Positions 8,446 to 17,204 of a DNA stretch of 64,000 nt are shown here, one piece after another. The stretch is from assembly GCA_947499735.1 (NCBI GenBank), contig CANMPP010000005.1, positions 124,001-188,000 of the forward strand, in the 5' to 3' direction. Position 1 is the first letter of the stretch; each line of letters opens with the position of its first letter. The notes beneath the pieces were generated by a model that saw nothing but the letters and a program-made list of their open reading frames with translations, was not told where the DNA came from and did not search any database. Position numbers and translations under genes: made by a program. This stretch comes from an uncultured Pelagimonas sp. (lineage in GTDB: Bacteria > Pseudomonadota > Alphaproteobacteria > Rhodobacterales > Rhodobacteraceae).

Positions 8446-9663
8446 ATGCAAACCGTCAAAATTGAACGCTTGGGCCATCAAGGGGACGGGATTGCTGAAG
8501 GGCCAATCTATGTGCCCGGTGTGTTACCGGGGGAAACTGTCATGGGCGAAGTTGCCCATGGCATTATGGCGGATCCTAGGATCGAAACACCGTCTGAATT
8601 CCGCATAAAGGCACCGTGCAGCCATGCGAAATCATGTGGTGGGTGTCAGTTGCAACATGCGCGGGATGATTTTACGGCCAATTGGAAACGCGATGTGGTG
8701 TTGCGCGCCTTGGGCGCACAGGGGGTGACGCCGCCTGAATTGGGTGATGTGATCACATCGCCTCCACAGTCTCGTCGACGTGCCACGTTCACGGTGCGCC
8801 GCACACGCAAAGGGGCACTGGCAGGCTTTCACATCAAGCGATCAGATACGGTTGTGTCCATTCCAAATTGCCAGCTTGTAACCCCCCAAATTGCCCAGTG
8901 CCTACCAATGCTGGAAGAGCTGGCCACAATTGGCGCATCCCGCAAAGCGCCTTTGGCTGTTCTTGTGATCGAAGGTGACAATGGTTTGGACCTAACCGTT
9001 TCTGGCGGCAAAGAAATGGATACGCCTTTGCGCGCGGCGCTTGCAGATTTCGGAAACCGTCATGGTTTGACCCGTCTCACATGGGATGATGAAAGCCTGA
9101 ATTTCCGCCCTGCAGTTTTGACTTTTGATGGGATCGAAGTCACCCCTCCGCCCGGCGCATTTTTACAGGCGACATCCCATGGCGAGCAGGTTTTGCGCGA
9201 AGCCGTTGTTGAAATCGTCGGCAAAGCCAAGCGCGTTTTGGATCTGTTTTCTGGCTGCGGTACATTTGCGCTGCCTTTGTCGAAACGGGCACGTGTACAT
9301 GCCGTTGAAGGTGACCGGGCAATGACCACTGCTTTGAATCACGGTTGGCGGATGGGTAAAGATCTGCGCGACGTGACGCATGAGACGCGCGATCTCTTTC
9401 GTAACCCGTTATTGCCGGATGAACTGGATCGCTTTGACGCTGTGGTGATCGATCCGCCCCGTGCAGGCGCAGAAGCCCAGATTGCCCAGATGGCCAAGTT
9501 GAAGATCCCGGTGATTGCACATGTGTCTTGCAACCCGTTGACCTTTGCGAGGGATGCGAAAACCCTTTTGGACAATGGCTATGCTTTGACGCGACTGGAT
9601 ATTGTGGATCAATTCCGCTGGTCGACCCATGTTGAGCTGGTTGGAGCGTTCACACGCGCGTGA
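8446..9663 (+). CDS. Class I SAM-dependent RNA m5U methyltransferase, TrmA/RumA family
   Basis: A 405-aa protein with an N-terminal TRAM-like RNA-binding region (residues 1-50). Next is a C-x5-C-x2-C cluster (PCSHAKSCGGC), plus a later Cys in IPNCQL that could complete a [4Fe-4S] site. The C-terminal Rossmann methyltransferase domain has LDLFSGCGTFALPL for SAM binding, IDPPRAGA, and the catalytic Cys in HVSCNPLTFARD. Family enzymes make 5-methyluridine in 23S rRNA or tRNA; which site cannot be decided by eye. Start ATG 8446 gives a protein beginning directly with the TRAM domain. Confidence 0.87.
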   Translation: MQTVKIERLGHQGDGIAEGPIYVPGVLPGETVMGEVAHGIMADPRIETPSEFRIKAPCSHAKSCGGCQLQHARDDFTANWKRDVVLRALGAQGVTPPELGDVITSPPQSRRRATFTVRRTRKGALAGFHIKRSDTVVSIPNCQLVTPQIAQCLPMLEELATIGASRKAPLAVLVIEGDNGLDLTVSGGKEMDTPLRAALADFGNRHGLTRLTWDDESLNFRPAVLTFDGIEVTPPPGAFLQATSHGEQVLREAVVEIVGKAKRVLDLFSGCGTFALPLSKRARVHAVEGDRAMTTALNHGWRMGKDLRDVTHETRDLFRNPLLPDELDRFDAVVIDPPRAGAEAQIAQMAKLKIPVIAHVSCNPLTFARDAKTLLDNGYALTRLDIVDQFRWSTHVELVGAFTRA

Positions 9664-9747
9664 TGCCGCCCGTTTACGCTAGATTCACCATCGCTGCGTT
9701 AACTTTTTTGCGCTATAGTTCCTGAAAAAAATGGAGCGCAAGAGCAG

Positions 9748-10248
9748 ATGCGTAGAAGACGAGTGTTGGTCTCTTTAATGACCACATGCCTTGTGGCTGC
9801 ATGTTCGCAGCAGATCAAGGTGCCAAAATATACAGGTCCAGAAGTGACCCAAATCGTGGTGAACAAAGGTGCACGTAGGATGTACCTTTTGAACGGCACC
9901 ACGATCCTTAAACGGTATGATGTTGATCTGGGGTTTCGTCCTCAGGGGGACAAACGTGTTCAAGGAGACGGTAAAACACCGGAAGGTGGTTACTACATCG
10001 ATCGCCGGAACCCAAATAGCGCGTTCTTCCTAAGTATTGGAATTTCGTATCCAAATCGTCGCGACATTGCTGAAGCGGCCGCGCTGGGGCAAAGTGCCGG
10101 TGGGGATATTTTCATTCATGGCCGTCCGACTGATTTTCGCCGAAATAAACGGGATTGGACCGCTGGCTGCATCGCTGTGACGAATGAAGAAATGTTGGAA
10201 ATCTATTCCATGGTGCGGATTGGAACACCGATTTTTATCAACCCATGA
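9748..10248 (+). CDS. L,D-transpeptidase-family lipoprotein (YkuD fold)
   Basis: A 166-aa predicted lipoprotein with a basic, hydrophobic leader ending in the lipobox LVAAC (Cys 19). The YkuD catalytic region is present as IFIHGRPT, then DWTAGCIAVTNEE, giving the His and the nucleophilic Cys. The common SHGCIR form is replaced by TAGCIA, as in divergent YkuD branches such as YafK-like proteins. The product could be a peptidoglycan cross-linker or a hydrolase of lipoprotein-peptidoglycan links; the sequence does not decide. It acts in the periplasm, anchored to a membrane. It is convergent with the CAP-domain lipoprotein gene. Confidence 0.82.
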   Translation: MRRRRVLVSLMTTCLVAACSQQIKVPKYTGPEVTQIVVNKGARRMYLLNGTTILKRYDVDLGFRPQGDKRVQGDGKTPEGGYYIDRRNPNSAFFLSIGISYPNRRDIAEAAALGQSAGGDIFIHGRPTDFRRNKRDWTAGCIAVTNEEMLEIYSMVRIGTPIFINP

Positions 10249-10258
10249 ATGTTGCAAT

Positions 10259-10290
10259 GGCACGCCTTTAACAGGCATGCCTTTGCGTAT
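10259..10290. terminator. Candidate hairpin between convergent envelope genes
   Basis: GGCACGCC (10259-10266) and GGCATGCC (10274-10281) form an imperfect 8-bp stem with a 7-base loop. It is followed by a T-rich stretch on the plus strand, and lies between the convergent L,D-transpeptidase and CAP-domain genes. Confidence 0.4.
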
Positions 10291-10298
10291 TTTCGCTA

Positions 10299-10874
10299 TC
10301 AACTGCCCTGATTAGCTTGCGGTGTCGCCTGTGCGATTGTGGGTGCTAAGCTTTGCGTGCCCAAAACCATGGTCCACCAAATTTTGCCATTTGGATCTTG
10401 ATGCCATGAAAACCCAAAATCGGTGGCAGTTGCGTCTAGGATAACCCGGCGCGTATCTGGCTTATCCATCCAGGCGCTCAATGTTTCCAGTTCGGTTTCA
10501 TATGTTTCTGAAATCGTCTCGCCAACCAAACGACCCGGATAGCCAACGCGGGCCAAGCGGTCGATCGGCGAGGATCCGTCAGAACCAAAGTGCCAGGGGC
10601 GATTTTGCAAAGACATATCGCGTGCATGTGTCGCGGCCGCGGCATTCAAGCGTGCGTTTTGTGAAACCGTCGCCACCCCAGCCGCCTCGCGCAGGGCATT
10701 CACGGAATCCAGCATGCGAAACTGAATGCGTCCGCTGTCTGCCGCAGAAATGCGATAGAGCTTTGGCAAAGGTTTACCATCAGGGCCTAATGTTGGCGGC
10801 GTGTTATTTGTTGGTGTCGTACAGGCAGCAAGCGTTGTCAGGGCGAGTACAAGGGCAATTGTTATACGTATCAT
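10299..10874 (-). CDS. CAP-domain (SCP/PR1-like) lipoprotein
   Basis: A 191-aa predicted lipoprotein; the hydrophobic leader ends with TLAAC. The body resembles the bacterial CAP/SCP domain: an N-terminal helix with LDSVNALREAAGV, LNAAAATHARDMS, the WHFGSDGSSPIDRLARVGYP helix-loop, GETIS, and a final WWTMVLG strand. Bacterial CAP proteins are extracytoplasmic and mostly of unknown biochemical role. The frame opens at TTG 10880, but ATG 10874 two codons later is the better start. It sits between two YkuD-family genes, which suggests a cell-wall connection; that is inference. Confidence 0.8.
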   Translation of the reverse strand: MIRITIALVLALTTLAACTTPTNNTPPTLGPDGKPLPKLYRISAADSGRIQFRMLDSVNALREAAGVATVSQNARLNAAAATHARDMSLQNRPWHFGSDGSSPIDRLARVGYPGRLVGETISETYETELETLSAWMDKPDTRRVILDATATDFGFSWHQDPNGKIWWTMVLGTQSLAPTIAQATPQANQGS

Positions 10875-11022
10875 GTGCAATTATGAGCCTTTTGGCTTTG
10901 ATTATCGATATAGCAATAACCGCGCTTTTGATGTGGCGCAAACCCACTTCGGCGTGACTTGGCCAACTAACGCGACTTTGATTTGTAACTGAAGCTTCTC
11001 AGTCATAAAATATTGCTAAGAA

Positions 11023-11646
11023 ATGACCACTTTACGTAGGTATGAGGATTTGATGGCTAGTAAGAATTTAAACCGCCGCGCCTTTGTTGCGGGCCTTGCA
11101 GCAACAACAGGTAGTACACCGTTGTTGGCGCAAGACATCGATGGTAGCGAAACCGTTGAAATTGAAAAAGATATTTCGAATGCAGTGCGCCACAATATCT
11201 CTAGCTTCCGGTCTTTGGATTGGCAGCCATATTTCAGCAATCTCAAAAATGGTGCTGTTCTGGTCGATCTCGATTCCCGTGCGCTGCATTTTTGGGAAGA
11301 ATCAGGTTCTTATTACCTGTTCCCATCCTCTGTTCCTTTGACAGAGGATTTAACAAAACGCGGCCGAACATCTGTCATTCGTAAGGTTGAAGGGCCATCT
11401 TGGCGCCCAACCCCGTCGATGCGTATACGCAATCCGGAATGGCCTGAATATGTTGGTCCTGGCCCGGATAACCCCTTGGGAACACACGCGCTTTACTTAA
11501 GTTGGCAATATTACCGTATCCACGGTACGCATGACACGCGTAAAATTGGCCGCCGTTCATCCAATGGATGCATTGGTCTGTATAACGAGCATATTGCGAA
11601 ACTATTCGGGATGGCAAAAGTCGGTACCCAAGTGTTGCTGATCTGA
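11023..11646 (+). CDS. L,D-transpeptidase (YkuD/ErfK), Tat-type signal
   Basis: A 207-aa protein with a twin-arginine-like leader (NRRAFVAGLAATTG). The YkuD domain includes ALYLSWQYYRIHGTHDT and the catalytic segment RRSSNGCIGLYN, supplying His and Cys. Enzymes of the family form 3-3 cross-links or attach proteins to peptidoglycan. An Arg commonly follows CI in this motif; here it is Gly, so activity should not be assumed. An in-frame ATG at 11053 (MASKNLNRRAF) is an equally possible start and gives a compact Tat leader. A strong terminator follows at 11671-11706. Confidence 0.82.
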   Translation: MTTLRRYEDLMASKNLNRRAFVAGLAATTGSTPLLAQDIDGSETVEIEKDISNAVRHNISSFRSLDWQPYFSNLKNGAVLVDLDSRALHFWEESGSYYLFPSSVPLTEDLTKRGRTSVIRKVEGPSWRPTPSMRIRNPEWPEYVGPGPDNPLGTHALYLSWQYYRIHGTHDTRKIGRRSSNGCIGLYNEHIAKLFGMAKVGTQVLLI

Positions 11647-11670
11647 ACCGATTCTTTGTAATTATAATAG

Positions 11671-11706
11671 AAAATCCGTTTTGGCTTTGTCCTGACGGAT
11701 TTTTTT
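11671..11706 (+). terminator. Rho-independent terminator
   Basis: AAAATCCGT (11671-11679) pairs with ACGGATTTT (11695-11703), followed by a T-run. It ends the second L,D-transpeptidase transcript. Of the gap 11647-12043, only this hairpin and the leader hairpin near 12000 are recognisable to me. Confidence 0.75.
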
Positions 11707-11987
11707 GCGCTTATACGCCCGGGATACGCAAAACTGGGAAAGTGAGACTGATTCGTCTTCATACTGTCGTGATTTGCGGACAATCGCTTTTTAGTTAATT
11801 GTTCCGTAAAGTAAACTTGCACAAAGCCCGGTATCCTACCGGTTTCTTTGACAAATCACGGCAAAACTTCGCCGAAAGTGTTGCTATTTTTATCACATTG
11901 GCCGGATGTCACGTGGCATCCGAAAAAGATACGTTTGCAATTCACTTTGTTCATAGTTTAACCGGAATTACGAGGTAAGTCTTAGGC

Positions 11988-12035
11988 GCCTGCTAGCCCA
12001 ATGGTGAGGAAGCAGGCATGAAACTTTTATGGAGG
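11988..12035 (+). promoter_or_regulatory. Leader hairpin and strong ribosome-binding site of the small secreted protein gene
   Basis: GCCTGCT (11988-11994) and AGCAGGC (12011-12017) form a perfect 7-bp stem upstream of GGAGG (12031-12035), which lies eight bases before ATG 12044. A stable 5' hairpin plus a consensus ribosome-binding site suggests a stable, well-translated mRNA. No convincing -35/-10 pair was found in the 300 bases upstream. Confidence 0.5.
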
Positions 12036-12043
12036 ATATTACC

Positions 12044-12241
12044 ATGAAAAAACTCGCTATCGCCGCTGTTCTGGCAACTGCTGCTTCCACTGCAACTGCT
12101 GGTTCTTATGCAAAAGACGACGTTGTGATCGAACCTGTTGTTGTTGTTGAAGAAGAAACAGCTTCTTCTTCTTCCGCAGCTGGCATCCTGATCCCACTGT
12201 TCGTAGTTGCGATCATCGCGGCAGCAGTTTCAGCTGACTAA
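12044..12241 (+). CDS. Very small secreted or membrane protein, unknown function
   Basis: A 65-aa protein with four parts in order: a signal peptide (KKLAIAAVLATAASTATA), a short acidic/valine-rich segment (DDVVIEPVVVVEEET), a serine run, and a C-terminal hydrophobic helix (AAGILIPLFVVAIIAAAVSAD). I do not recognise a characterised family. After signal cleavage it would be a roughly 45-residue peptide with one membrane-spanning segment. The frame opens at 12029, but ATG 12044 has GGAGG at eight bases. It has its own terminator and is convergent with hemH. Layout resembles a small, highly expressed single-gene unit; function unknown. Confidence 0.75.
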   Translation: MKKLAIAAVLATAASTATAGSYAKDDVVIEPVVVVEEETASSSSAAGILIPLFVVAIIAAAVSAD

Positions 12242-12264
12242 GTTTAGTCTGGATCTGAAATCGA

Positions 12265-12298
12265 AAAAGGCGGTACCTTATAAAGGTGCCGCCTTTTT
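12265..12298. terminator. Bidirectional rho-independent terminator
   Basis: AAAAGGCGGTACC (12265-12277) pairs with GGTGCCGCCTTTT (12285-12297), with one G-T wobble. There is a T-run on both strands. It serves the small-protein gene on the plus strand and hemH on the minus strand. Confidence 0.85.
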
Positions 12299-12318
12299 TA
12301 TTTGTGCGAAATCACCTG

Positions 12319-13353
12319 CTACTTTAGCCATCCGCCTAGATTTTCCGAAATCACATTTGCCAATGCGGAAATATGCGCAGGGTCATCGTTGAGGCACGGG
12401 ATATAGGTGAATGTTTCGCCACCCGCCTCTTCAAAGCTTTCGCAGATTTCTTCCTGAATCTCTTCAAGCGTTTCGATACAGTCGGCTGAAAAAGCGGGTG
12501 CGATGACAGCGATATTCTTTTTGCCGTCTTCCTTCGCGACGCGTGCGACTTCTTCCACCGTATAGGGTTTCAACCATTCCTCTGGACCAAAGACCGATTG
12601 GAATGTTGTTTTGATCGCATCATCACCCCAGCCCAACCGTTCCTTCAGAAGTCGCGTCGTTTTCTGGCACTGGCAGTGATACGGATCACCCTGCATCAGA
12701 TACCGTTTTGGCATACCGTGATAGGAGACAATCAAAAGATCCGGTTTCGTTTCAAGCGCGGCATAGCCACGTTCAACGGATTGTGCCAAAGCTTCTATAT
12801 AATCGGGGTGCTCAAAATAGGGATCAACCACGCGCGCGGTTGGTTGCCATGTTTCCTCCATAAGCGCACGAAAAAATTGATCATTCGCAGTTGCCGATGT
12901 CGCGCCTGCATATTGAGGATAGAGCGGGAAAAACAGGATTTTCTGACACCCCGATTCAACCATCGACCGAACCTTTGATTTTGTTGATGGATTGCCGTAG
13001 CGCATACAAAAATCCACCATGATATCATCACCATAATGCTCTTTCAGAGCGGCATTCAAAGCGGCAGTTTGATCCTTGGTGATTGTCATTAAAGGGCTTT
13101 CGCCTTTGTCGTGGTTCCAGATGCTTTTATACGCCTCACCCGAACTAAACGGGCGTTTGGACAAAATGATCAATTGCAGCAATGGCTGCCACTTCCATGC
13201 AGGGTAATCGATGACGCGGCGATCCGACAGGAATTCGCTGAGATAGCGCCGCATTGGCCAATAGGTATAGTCATCCGGCGTGCCCAAATTTGCCAGCAAA
13301 ACGCCAACTTTGGGTTTCTTTACCTGCGGGTGATCCGTGGGAAGATGGGTCAT
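12319..13353 (-). CDS. hemH: Ferrochelatase
   Basis: The 344-aa ferrochelatase inserts Fe2+ into protoporphyrin IX, the last step of heme synthesis. Characteristic segments include VGVLLANLGTPDDYTYWPMRRYL at the N-terminus, YPQYAGATSAT, SYHGMPKRYLMQGDPYHCQC with the catalytic-region His, and FQSVFGPEEWLKPYT. Length is typical for bacterial enzymes. A C-terminal CLNDDPAHISAL completes the family signature. It ends at the bidirectional terminator shared with the small secreted protein. The ubiG gene lies 25 bases upstream on the same strand, so the two may be cotranscribed, combining heme and ubiquinone synthesis. Confidence 0.95.
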   Translation of the reverse strand: MTHLPTDHPQVKKPKVGVLLANLGTPDDYTYWPMRRYLSEFLSDRRVIDYPAWKWQPLLQLIILSKRPFSSGEAYKSIWNHDKGESPLMTITKDQTAALNAALKEHYGDDIMVDFCMRYGNPSTKSKVRSMVESGCQKILFFPLYPQYAGATSATANDQFFRALMEETWQPTARVVDPYFEHPDYIEALAQSVERGYAALETKPDLLIVSYHGMPKRYLMQGDPYHCQCQKTTRLLKERLGWGDDAIKTTFQSVFGPEEWLKPYTVEEVARVAKEDGKKNIAVIAPAFSADCIETLEEIQEEICESFEEAGGETFTYIPCLNDDPAHISALANVISENLGGWLK

Positions 13354-13378
13354 AATATGCTCAAACTTTCGAAGTGTC

Positions 13379-14119
13379 TTATTGGGGTACGCGCGACGTG
13401 GTCACATAGTTCACAGAAAGATCACGATCAGACAACGACCACCCCCATGTGATTGGGTTAAAGACGAAACCTTTGCGGTCGATCGGATCTAGATCTGCCT
13501 GACGCAGCAGGTCGTATAACTCATCCGGCGTGATGAATTTAGACCATTCATGTGTGCCTTTGGGCAGCCAGCGCATAATGTATTCCGCACCGATGATCGC
13601 TGCTGCGAAACTTTTGGGATTGCGGTTGATTGTCGAACAAAGGTGCAGACCGCTAGGTTTCATCAAGGCGCGACATGCTTTCAGATAAGCAAGGGGATCG
13701 GCCACATGTTCGATCACCTCCATATTGATGACCACGTCGAAACGCGCACCTGATTCGGCAAGGTCCTCGGCTGTTGTATGGCGGTAATCTATGTCGAGGC
13801 CGGATTGCTGAGCATGCGCGCGCGCGACCGGAATGTTACCACCCGCCGCATCAACACCAATGACCGTTGCGCCAAGACGGGCCATCGGTTCGCACAATAA
13901 ACCGCCGCCACAGCCAATATCCAATATGTTCAGCCCCACAAAAGGTAGGCTGTCATTCAAATCTCTGTCAAATTCCCATGCGATCTGAGAGGTTAGATAA
14001 TCCAGTCGACAGGGGTTGAGCATGTGTAGAGGTTTGAATTTACCATTAGGATCCCACCATTCTGCCGCCATGGCTTCAAATTTAGCAATTTCTGACGGAT
14101 CAACAGTATCTGTGGTCAT
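13379..14119 (-). CDS. ubiG: Bifunctional 2-polyprenyl-6-hydroxyphenol / 3-demethylubiquinol O-methyltransferase
   Basis: UbiG catalyses both O-methylations of ubiquinone synthesis. The N-terminus [20 protein letters not shown] is diagnostic. The SAM-binding motif is [21 protein letters not shown], followed by [11 protein letters not shown] and [10 protein letters not shown] near the C-terminus. The frame is open back to 14299. ATG 14119 (preceded by GGGGA) gives 246 aa, the usual length; ATG 14140 after AGGGGA is a second option adding seven residues. The gene is divergent from the proline iminopeptidase, whose start is only about 50 bases away, so their promoters must overlap. Confidence 0.93.
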   Translation of the reverse strand: MTTDTVDPSEIAKFEAMAAEWWDPNGKFKPLHMLNPCRLDYLTSQIAWEFDRDLNDSLPFVGLNILDIGCGGGLLCEPMARLGATVIGVDAAGGNIPVARAHAQQSGLDIDYRHTTAEDLAESGARFDVVINMEVIEHVADPLAYLKACRALMKPSGLHLCSTINRNPKSFAAAIIGAEYIMRWLPKGTHEWSKFITPDELYDLLRQADLDPIDRKGFVFNPITWGWSLSDRDLSVNYVTTSRVPQ

Positions 14120-14170
14120 GTTCAGATTCCCCATGGTCATTCCCCTAATTGCCCACATATAATCGGTTTC

Positions 14171-15139
14171 ATGGACAAATTCCCGAGCCAAAAGCGCGCA
14201 TCTGAATTTCTTTATCCTGCAATTGAGCCGTATGATAGACGTAGTCTGGATACGGGCGATGGACATGTGATTTATGTCGAGCAATCGGGAAACCCGCAAG
14301 GCGTGCCTGTCATTGTCTTACACGGGGGACCGGGCGGTGGATGCAGCCCTGCGATGCGCCGATATTTCGATCAAAATTGGTATCGCATCATTCTGTTTGA
14401 TCAACGTGGCTGTGGGAAATCTCTGCCAAATGCCAGCGTAATCAACAATACGACGTGGCATTTGGTCGAAGATATCGAACGCATCAGATCGCAATTGGGG
14501 ATCGAGCGTATGATTGTCTTTGGCGGCAGTTGGGGCGCAACCCTTTCACTAATCTATGCGATTTCTCATCCCACCCGGGTTAGCCATTTGGTGTTGCGCG
14601 GTGTTTTTCTGGCAATGCAACGTGAACTTGATTGGTTTTATGGCGGTGGCGCTGGGCAATTCTGGCCTGATGCGTGGGATCGGTTTTCCAAAATCATCCC
14701 CGACAATGAGCAAGACGACCTAATCGCAGCGTATAATCGGCGGTTGTTTTCGGGCAATCGGGATGAAGAAATCCGGTTTGCGCGGGCGTGGTCTGCATGG
14801 GAAAATGCGTTGGCGACGGTTGCATCAACGGGTGAGGGCGGCATGCCGCCCGGTGAATATGCCCGCGCCTTTGCGCGCCTCGAAAATCACTATTTTGCCA
14901 ATAACAGCTTTTTGGACGAAGATGGCTGGATCCTGAATAATGTGGATCGAATCGCTGACATTCCGGGCGCGGTTGTACAGGGGCGGTATGACATGATTTG
15001 TCCGCCCGCCAGTGCCTATGCATTATGTGAGCGTTGGACAAAGGGGCGTTTGCAAATCATCAAAAATGCTGGCCATGCCCTGTCTGAACCGGGAATCAGC
15101 GCGGCGCTGGTTCGGCAAATGGATAGTATGGTGGGCTAG
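14171..15139 (+). CDS. pip: Proline iminopeptidase
   Basis: A 322-aa alpha/beta-hydrolase of peptidase family S33 that removes N-terminal proline from peptides. Motifs are [11 protein letters not shown] (oxyanion region), FDQRGCGKS, the nucleophile elbow GGSWGATLS, and a C-terminal GRYDMICPP with the acid Asp, then [10 protein letters not shown] with the catalytic His. The cytoplasmic location follows from the absence of a signal peptide. The downstream peptide-binding-protein gene begins at the very next base after the stop, implying cotranscription and a shared role in peptide use. Confidence 0.92.
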   Translation: MDKFPSQKRASEFLYPAIEPYDRRSLDTGDGHVIYVEQSGNPQGVPVIVLHGGPGGGCSPAMRRYFDQNWYRIILFDQRGCGKSLPNASVINNTTWHLVEDIERIRSQLGIERMIVFGGSWGATLSLIYAISHPTRVSHLVLRGVFLAMQRELDWFYGGGAGQFWPDAWDRFSKIIPDNEQDDLIAAYNRRLFSGNRDEEIRFARAWSAWENALATVASTGEGGMPPGEYARAFARLENHYFANNSFLDEDGWILNNVDRIADIPGAVVQGRYDMICPPASAYALCERWTKGRLQIIKNAGHALSEPGISAALVRQMDSMVG

Positions 15140-16693
15140 TTGGCGACCTTTGGAACATCCAGACGCAAATTGTTGACGGCCGGCATGGCTGCCGGTGTTC
15201 TTGCGGCGTCTGGATTGTCTTTGTCAGCAGCACCGCGACAAGGTGGCCGGTTACGGGCAGGGCTGGGTGGCGCATCGTCACGCGATGGTTGGGACAGCCG
15301 CACCCATATGTCTACATTTGCGATTTGCATGGGCCATGGTGCGGTGTTTGATTGCCTGACAGAAGTCGCCGGTGATGGGTCTTTGCGCGGTGAATTGGCC
15401 ACGCATTGGGAAGCTTCAAATGATGCGCGGATCTGGACCTTTGATCTGCGCAAGGGCGTGTCATTCCACAATGGAAAACCCTTTGACGCGCAGGATGTGA
15501 TTGCATCGATCCGGCTGCATCAGGATGCGACGTCGCCGATGCAGCCCTTGTTGGCTAATATTGCAGAAATGCACATGCTAACCCGTCACCAGATCCAGTT
15601 CACGCTGGAAAACGGGTATGCGGATTTTCCCTATTTGCTGTCGGATTATCATCTTGTGATCTATCCGGCGGGCCAGATTACCGAGGCGATGCAATATGGC
15701 ATCGGGACCGGCCTTTATAAAGTTGTGGAATTTGAACCTGGGCGGCGGTTTTTGGGAAAACGCGTGGTGGATCACTACAAATCCGGCAGTGCGGGATGGT
15801 TCGATGACATTGAACTGATTGCAATGAATGATGTCAAAGCCCGCAATCAGGCGCTTTTTGACGGTTCGGTCGATGTGATTTCCGATGTTGATTTTTCGAC
15901 AGTCGGTTCATTTGGGTCGCGTCCCGATTTGCGGTTGCAAGAGGTCTCTGGCAATCGTCACCTCACCTTTCCAATGCGTGCGGATCTGGCGCCGTTTTCG
16001 TCCTCTCATGTGCGCAAGGCGTTGAAACACGGCATAGACCGGCAGGCGTTTGTGGATACGATCTTACATGGTCATGGACGTGTCGCCGCCGATAGCCCTA
16101 TTGGTCCAGCGGATCAATTTTATCTGCCAGATCTTGAACCACTATCTTATGATCCAGACCTTGCGCGTTACCATTTGGGGCAGGCGGGTTTGTCACATTT
16201 AAATGTGGACCTGGCGGTTTCGTCTGCTGCGTTTGATGGGGCTCAGCGGGCGGCGGATCTATACAGGGCCAGTGCTGCACCCGGGGGCATTGCGATTACG
16301 CCAACCCTGTATCCTGCGCAAAACTACTGGCAGGACATTTGGCGAAATGCGCCGTTTTCTGCAGCGTCTTGGGCGGGTCGTGCAACAGAAGATTGGATGT
16401 TGTCCCTAGCCTACCAAAATGGGGCGCTGTGGAATGACAGTGGATGGGGGGATGACCAAAACCTGCATTTCCAATCTCTCTTACAACAGGCCCGGGCCGA
16501 GCTGAACGTTGGAAAACGGCAGACATTGTATCATGAGATCCAGCACATTTTACGTGATGAAGGCAGCACCATTATCCCTGCCTTTGCCAATTGGGCGCAT
16601 GGTTTGTCGTCGACCATAGCCACACCCGAAGATGTGGGCACGTTATGGGAAATGGACAATGCACGCTTTGCCGAGCGTTGGTGGCAGGCGTAA
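15140..16693 (+). CDS. Family 5 (oligopeptide/dipeptide) ABC substrate-binding protein, Tat-exported
   Basis: A 517-aa periplasmic solute-binding protein of the SBP_bac_5 type. Visible family features are LATHWEASNDARIWTFDLRKGVSFHNGKPF, DAQDVIASIRLH, YGIGTGLYKV and RKALKHGIDRQAF. The leader carries a twin-arginine motif (SRRKLLTAGMAAG), suggesting folded export. The start is the TTG at 15140 directly after the pip stop; no later in-frame start would keep the Tat motif. No permease or ATPase genes are adjacent, so this is an orphan binding protein in the window. Pairing with an iminopeptidase points to peptide scavenging. It is convergent with the lectin gene without any gap. Confidence 0.87.
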   Translation: MATFGTSRRKLLTAGMAAGVLAASGLSLSAAPRQGGRLRAGLGGASSRDGWDSRTHMSTFAICMGHGAVFDCLTEVAGDGSLRGELATHWEASNDARIWTFDLRKGVSFHNGKPFDAQDVIASIRLHQDATSPMQPLLANIAEMHMLTRHQIQFTLENGYADFPYLLSDYHLVIYPAGQITEAMQYGIGTGLYKVVEFEPGRRFLGKRVVDHYKSGSAGWFDDIELIAMNDVKARNQALFDGSVDVISDVDFSTVGSFGSRPDLRLQEVSGNRHLTFPMRADLAPFSSSHVRKALKHGIDRQAFVDTILHGHGRVAADSPIGPADQFYLPDLEPLSYDPDLARYHLGQAGLSHLNVDLAVSSAAFDGAQRAADLYRASAAPGGIAITPTLYPAQNYWQDIWRNAPFSAASWAGRATEDWMLSLAYQNGALWNDSGWGDDQNLHFQSLLQQARAELNVGKRQTLYHEIQHILRDEGSTIIPAFANWAHGLSSTIATPEDVGTLWEMDNARFAERWWQA

Positions 16694-17068
16694 TTAAACC
16701 TGCCCGGTCGCTTGCCAAGACACCGAGGCGCGCGCGATATGCGTATCGCCCCATGTTTTGAACTGAATGGAAAAGCCTTTGGTGGTTATGTTGATAGGGT
16801 TCACCGCATAGCGCAGGTTTTGATCATGTGCGCTGTCGATCCCAACGACATTTAAAACAATCGCAGGAATTTTCAAAAAGGCCGTCTGGAATAAAATTTC
16901 CACGACAACCTCTCGATCCCCTTCGCCGGCCCACATCGGCAGGCCATCATCCACATGGTTAAACAATTCATCGGTCGACGCGAGGATCAGCAGGTCGTTG
17001 GCCTGTACAGATGTCTGAGGAAATTTACGTTCGGCCGAAGAATAGGGCGCGGTAGTAGGCAATGCCAT
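16694..17068 (-). CDS. H-type lectin domain protein
   Basis: A 124-aa protein whose C-terminal half matches the H-type lectin fold: aromatic strands ending in FSIQFKTWGDTHIARASVSWQATG, where the F..W.DT.I.R..VSW.A.G pattern is characteristic. In eukaryotes this fold binds N-acetylgalactosamine; bacterial copies are uncharacterised. There is no signal peptide. The start ATG 17068 has GGAGG five bases upstream; the TTG at 17080 lies on the ribosome-binding site and is rejected. The gene lies downstream of hslU on the same strand, with 136 uneventful bases between. Confidence 0.75.
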   Translation of the reverse strand: MALPTTAPYSSAERKFPQTSVQANDLLILASTDELFNHVDDGLPMWAGEGDREVVVEILFQTAFLKIPAIVLNVVGIDSAHDQNLRYAVNPINITTKGFSIQFKTWGDTHIARASVSWQATGQV

Positions 17069-17204
17069 CGAATCCTCCAAATCTTAACAAGAAGTTAATC
17101 CCACCTGAGCCGGATTCGCGCAGTAGTTGCAATAGTTATCCGTTGGGTAAGGTTAAAAATTTGAGGGAATGGGCTGAGTTGCATAGTTTTCGAAAACCGA
17201 AACG

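Noticed and set aside
10481-10957. 158-codon plus-strand frame
   Set aside because: Antisense to the CAP-domain lipoprotein gene; no recognisable domain.
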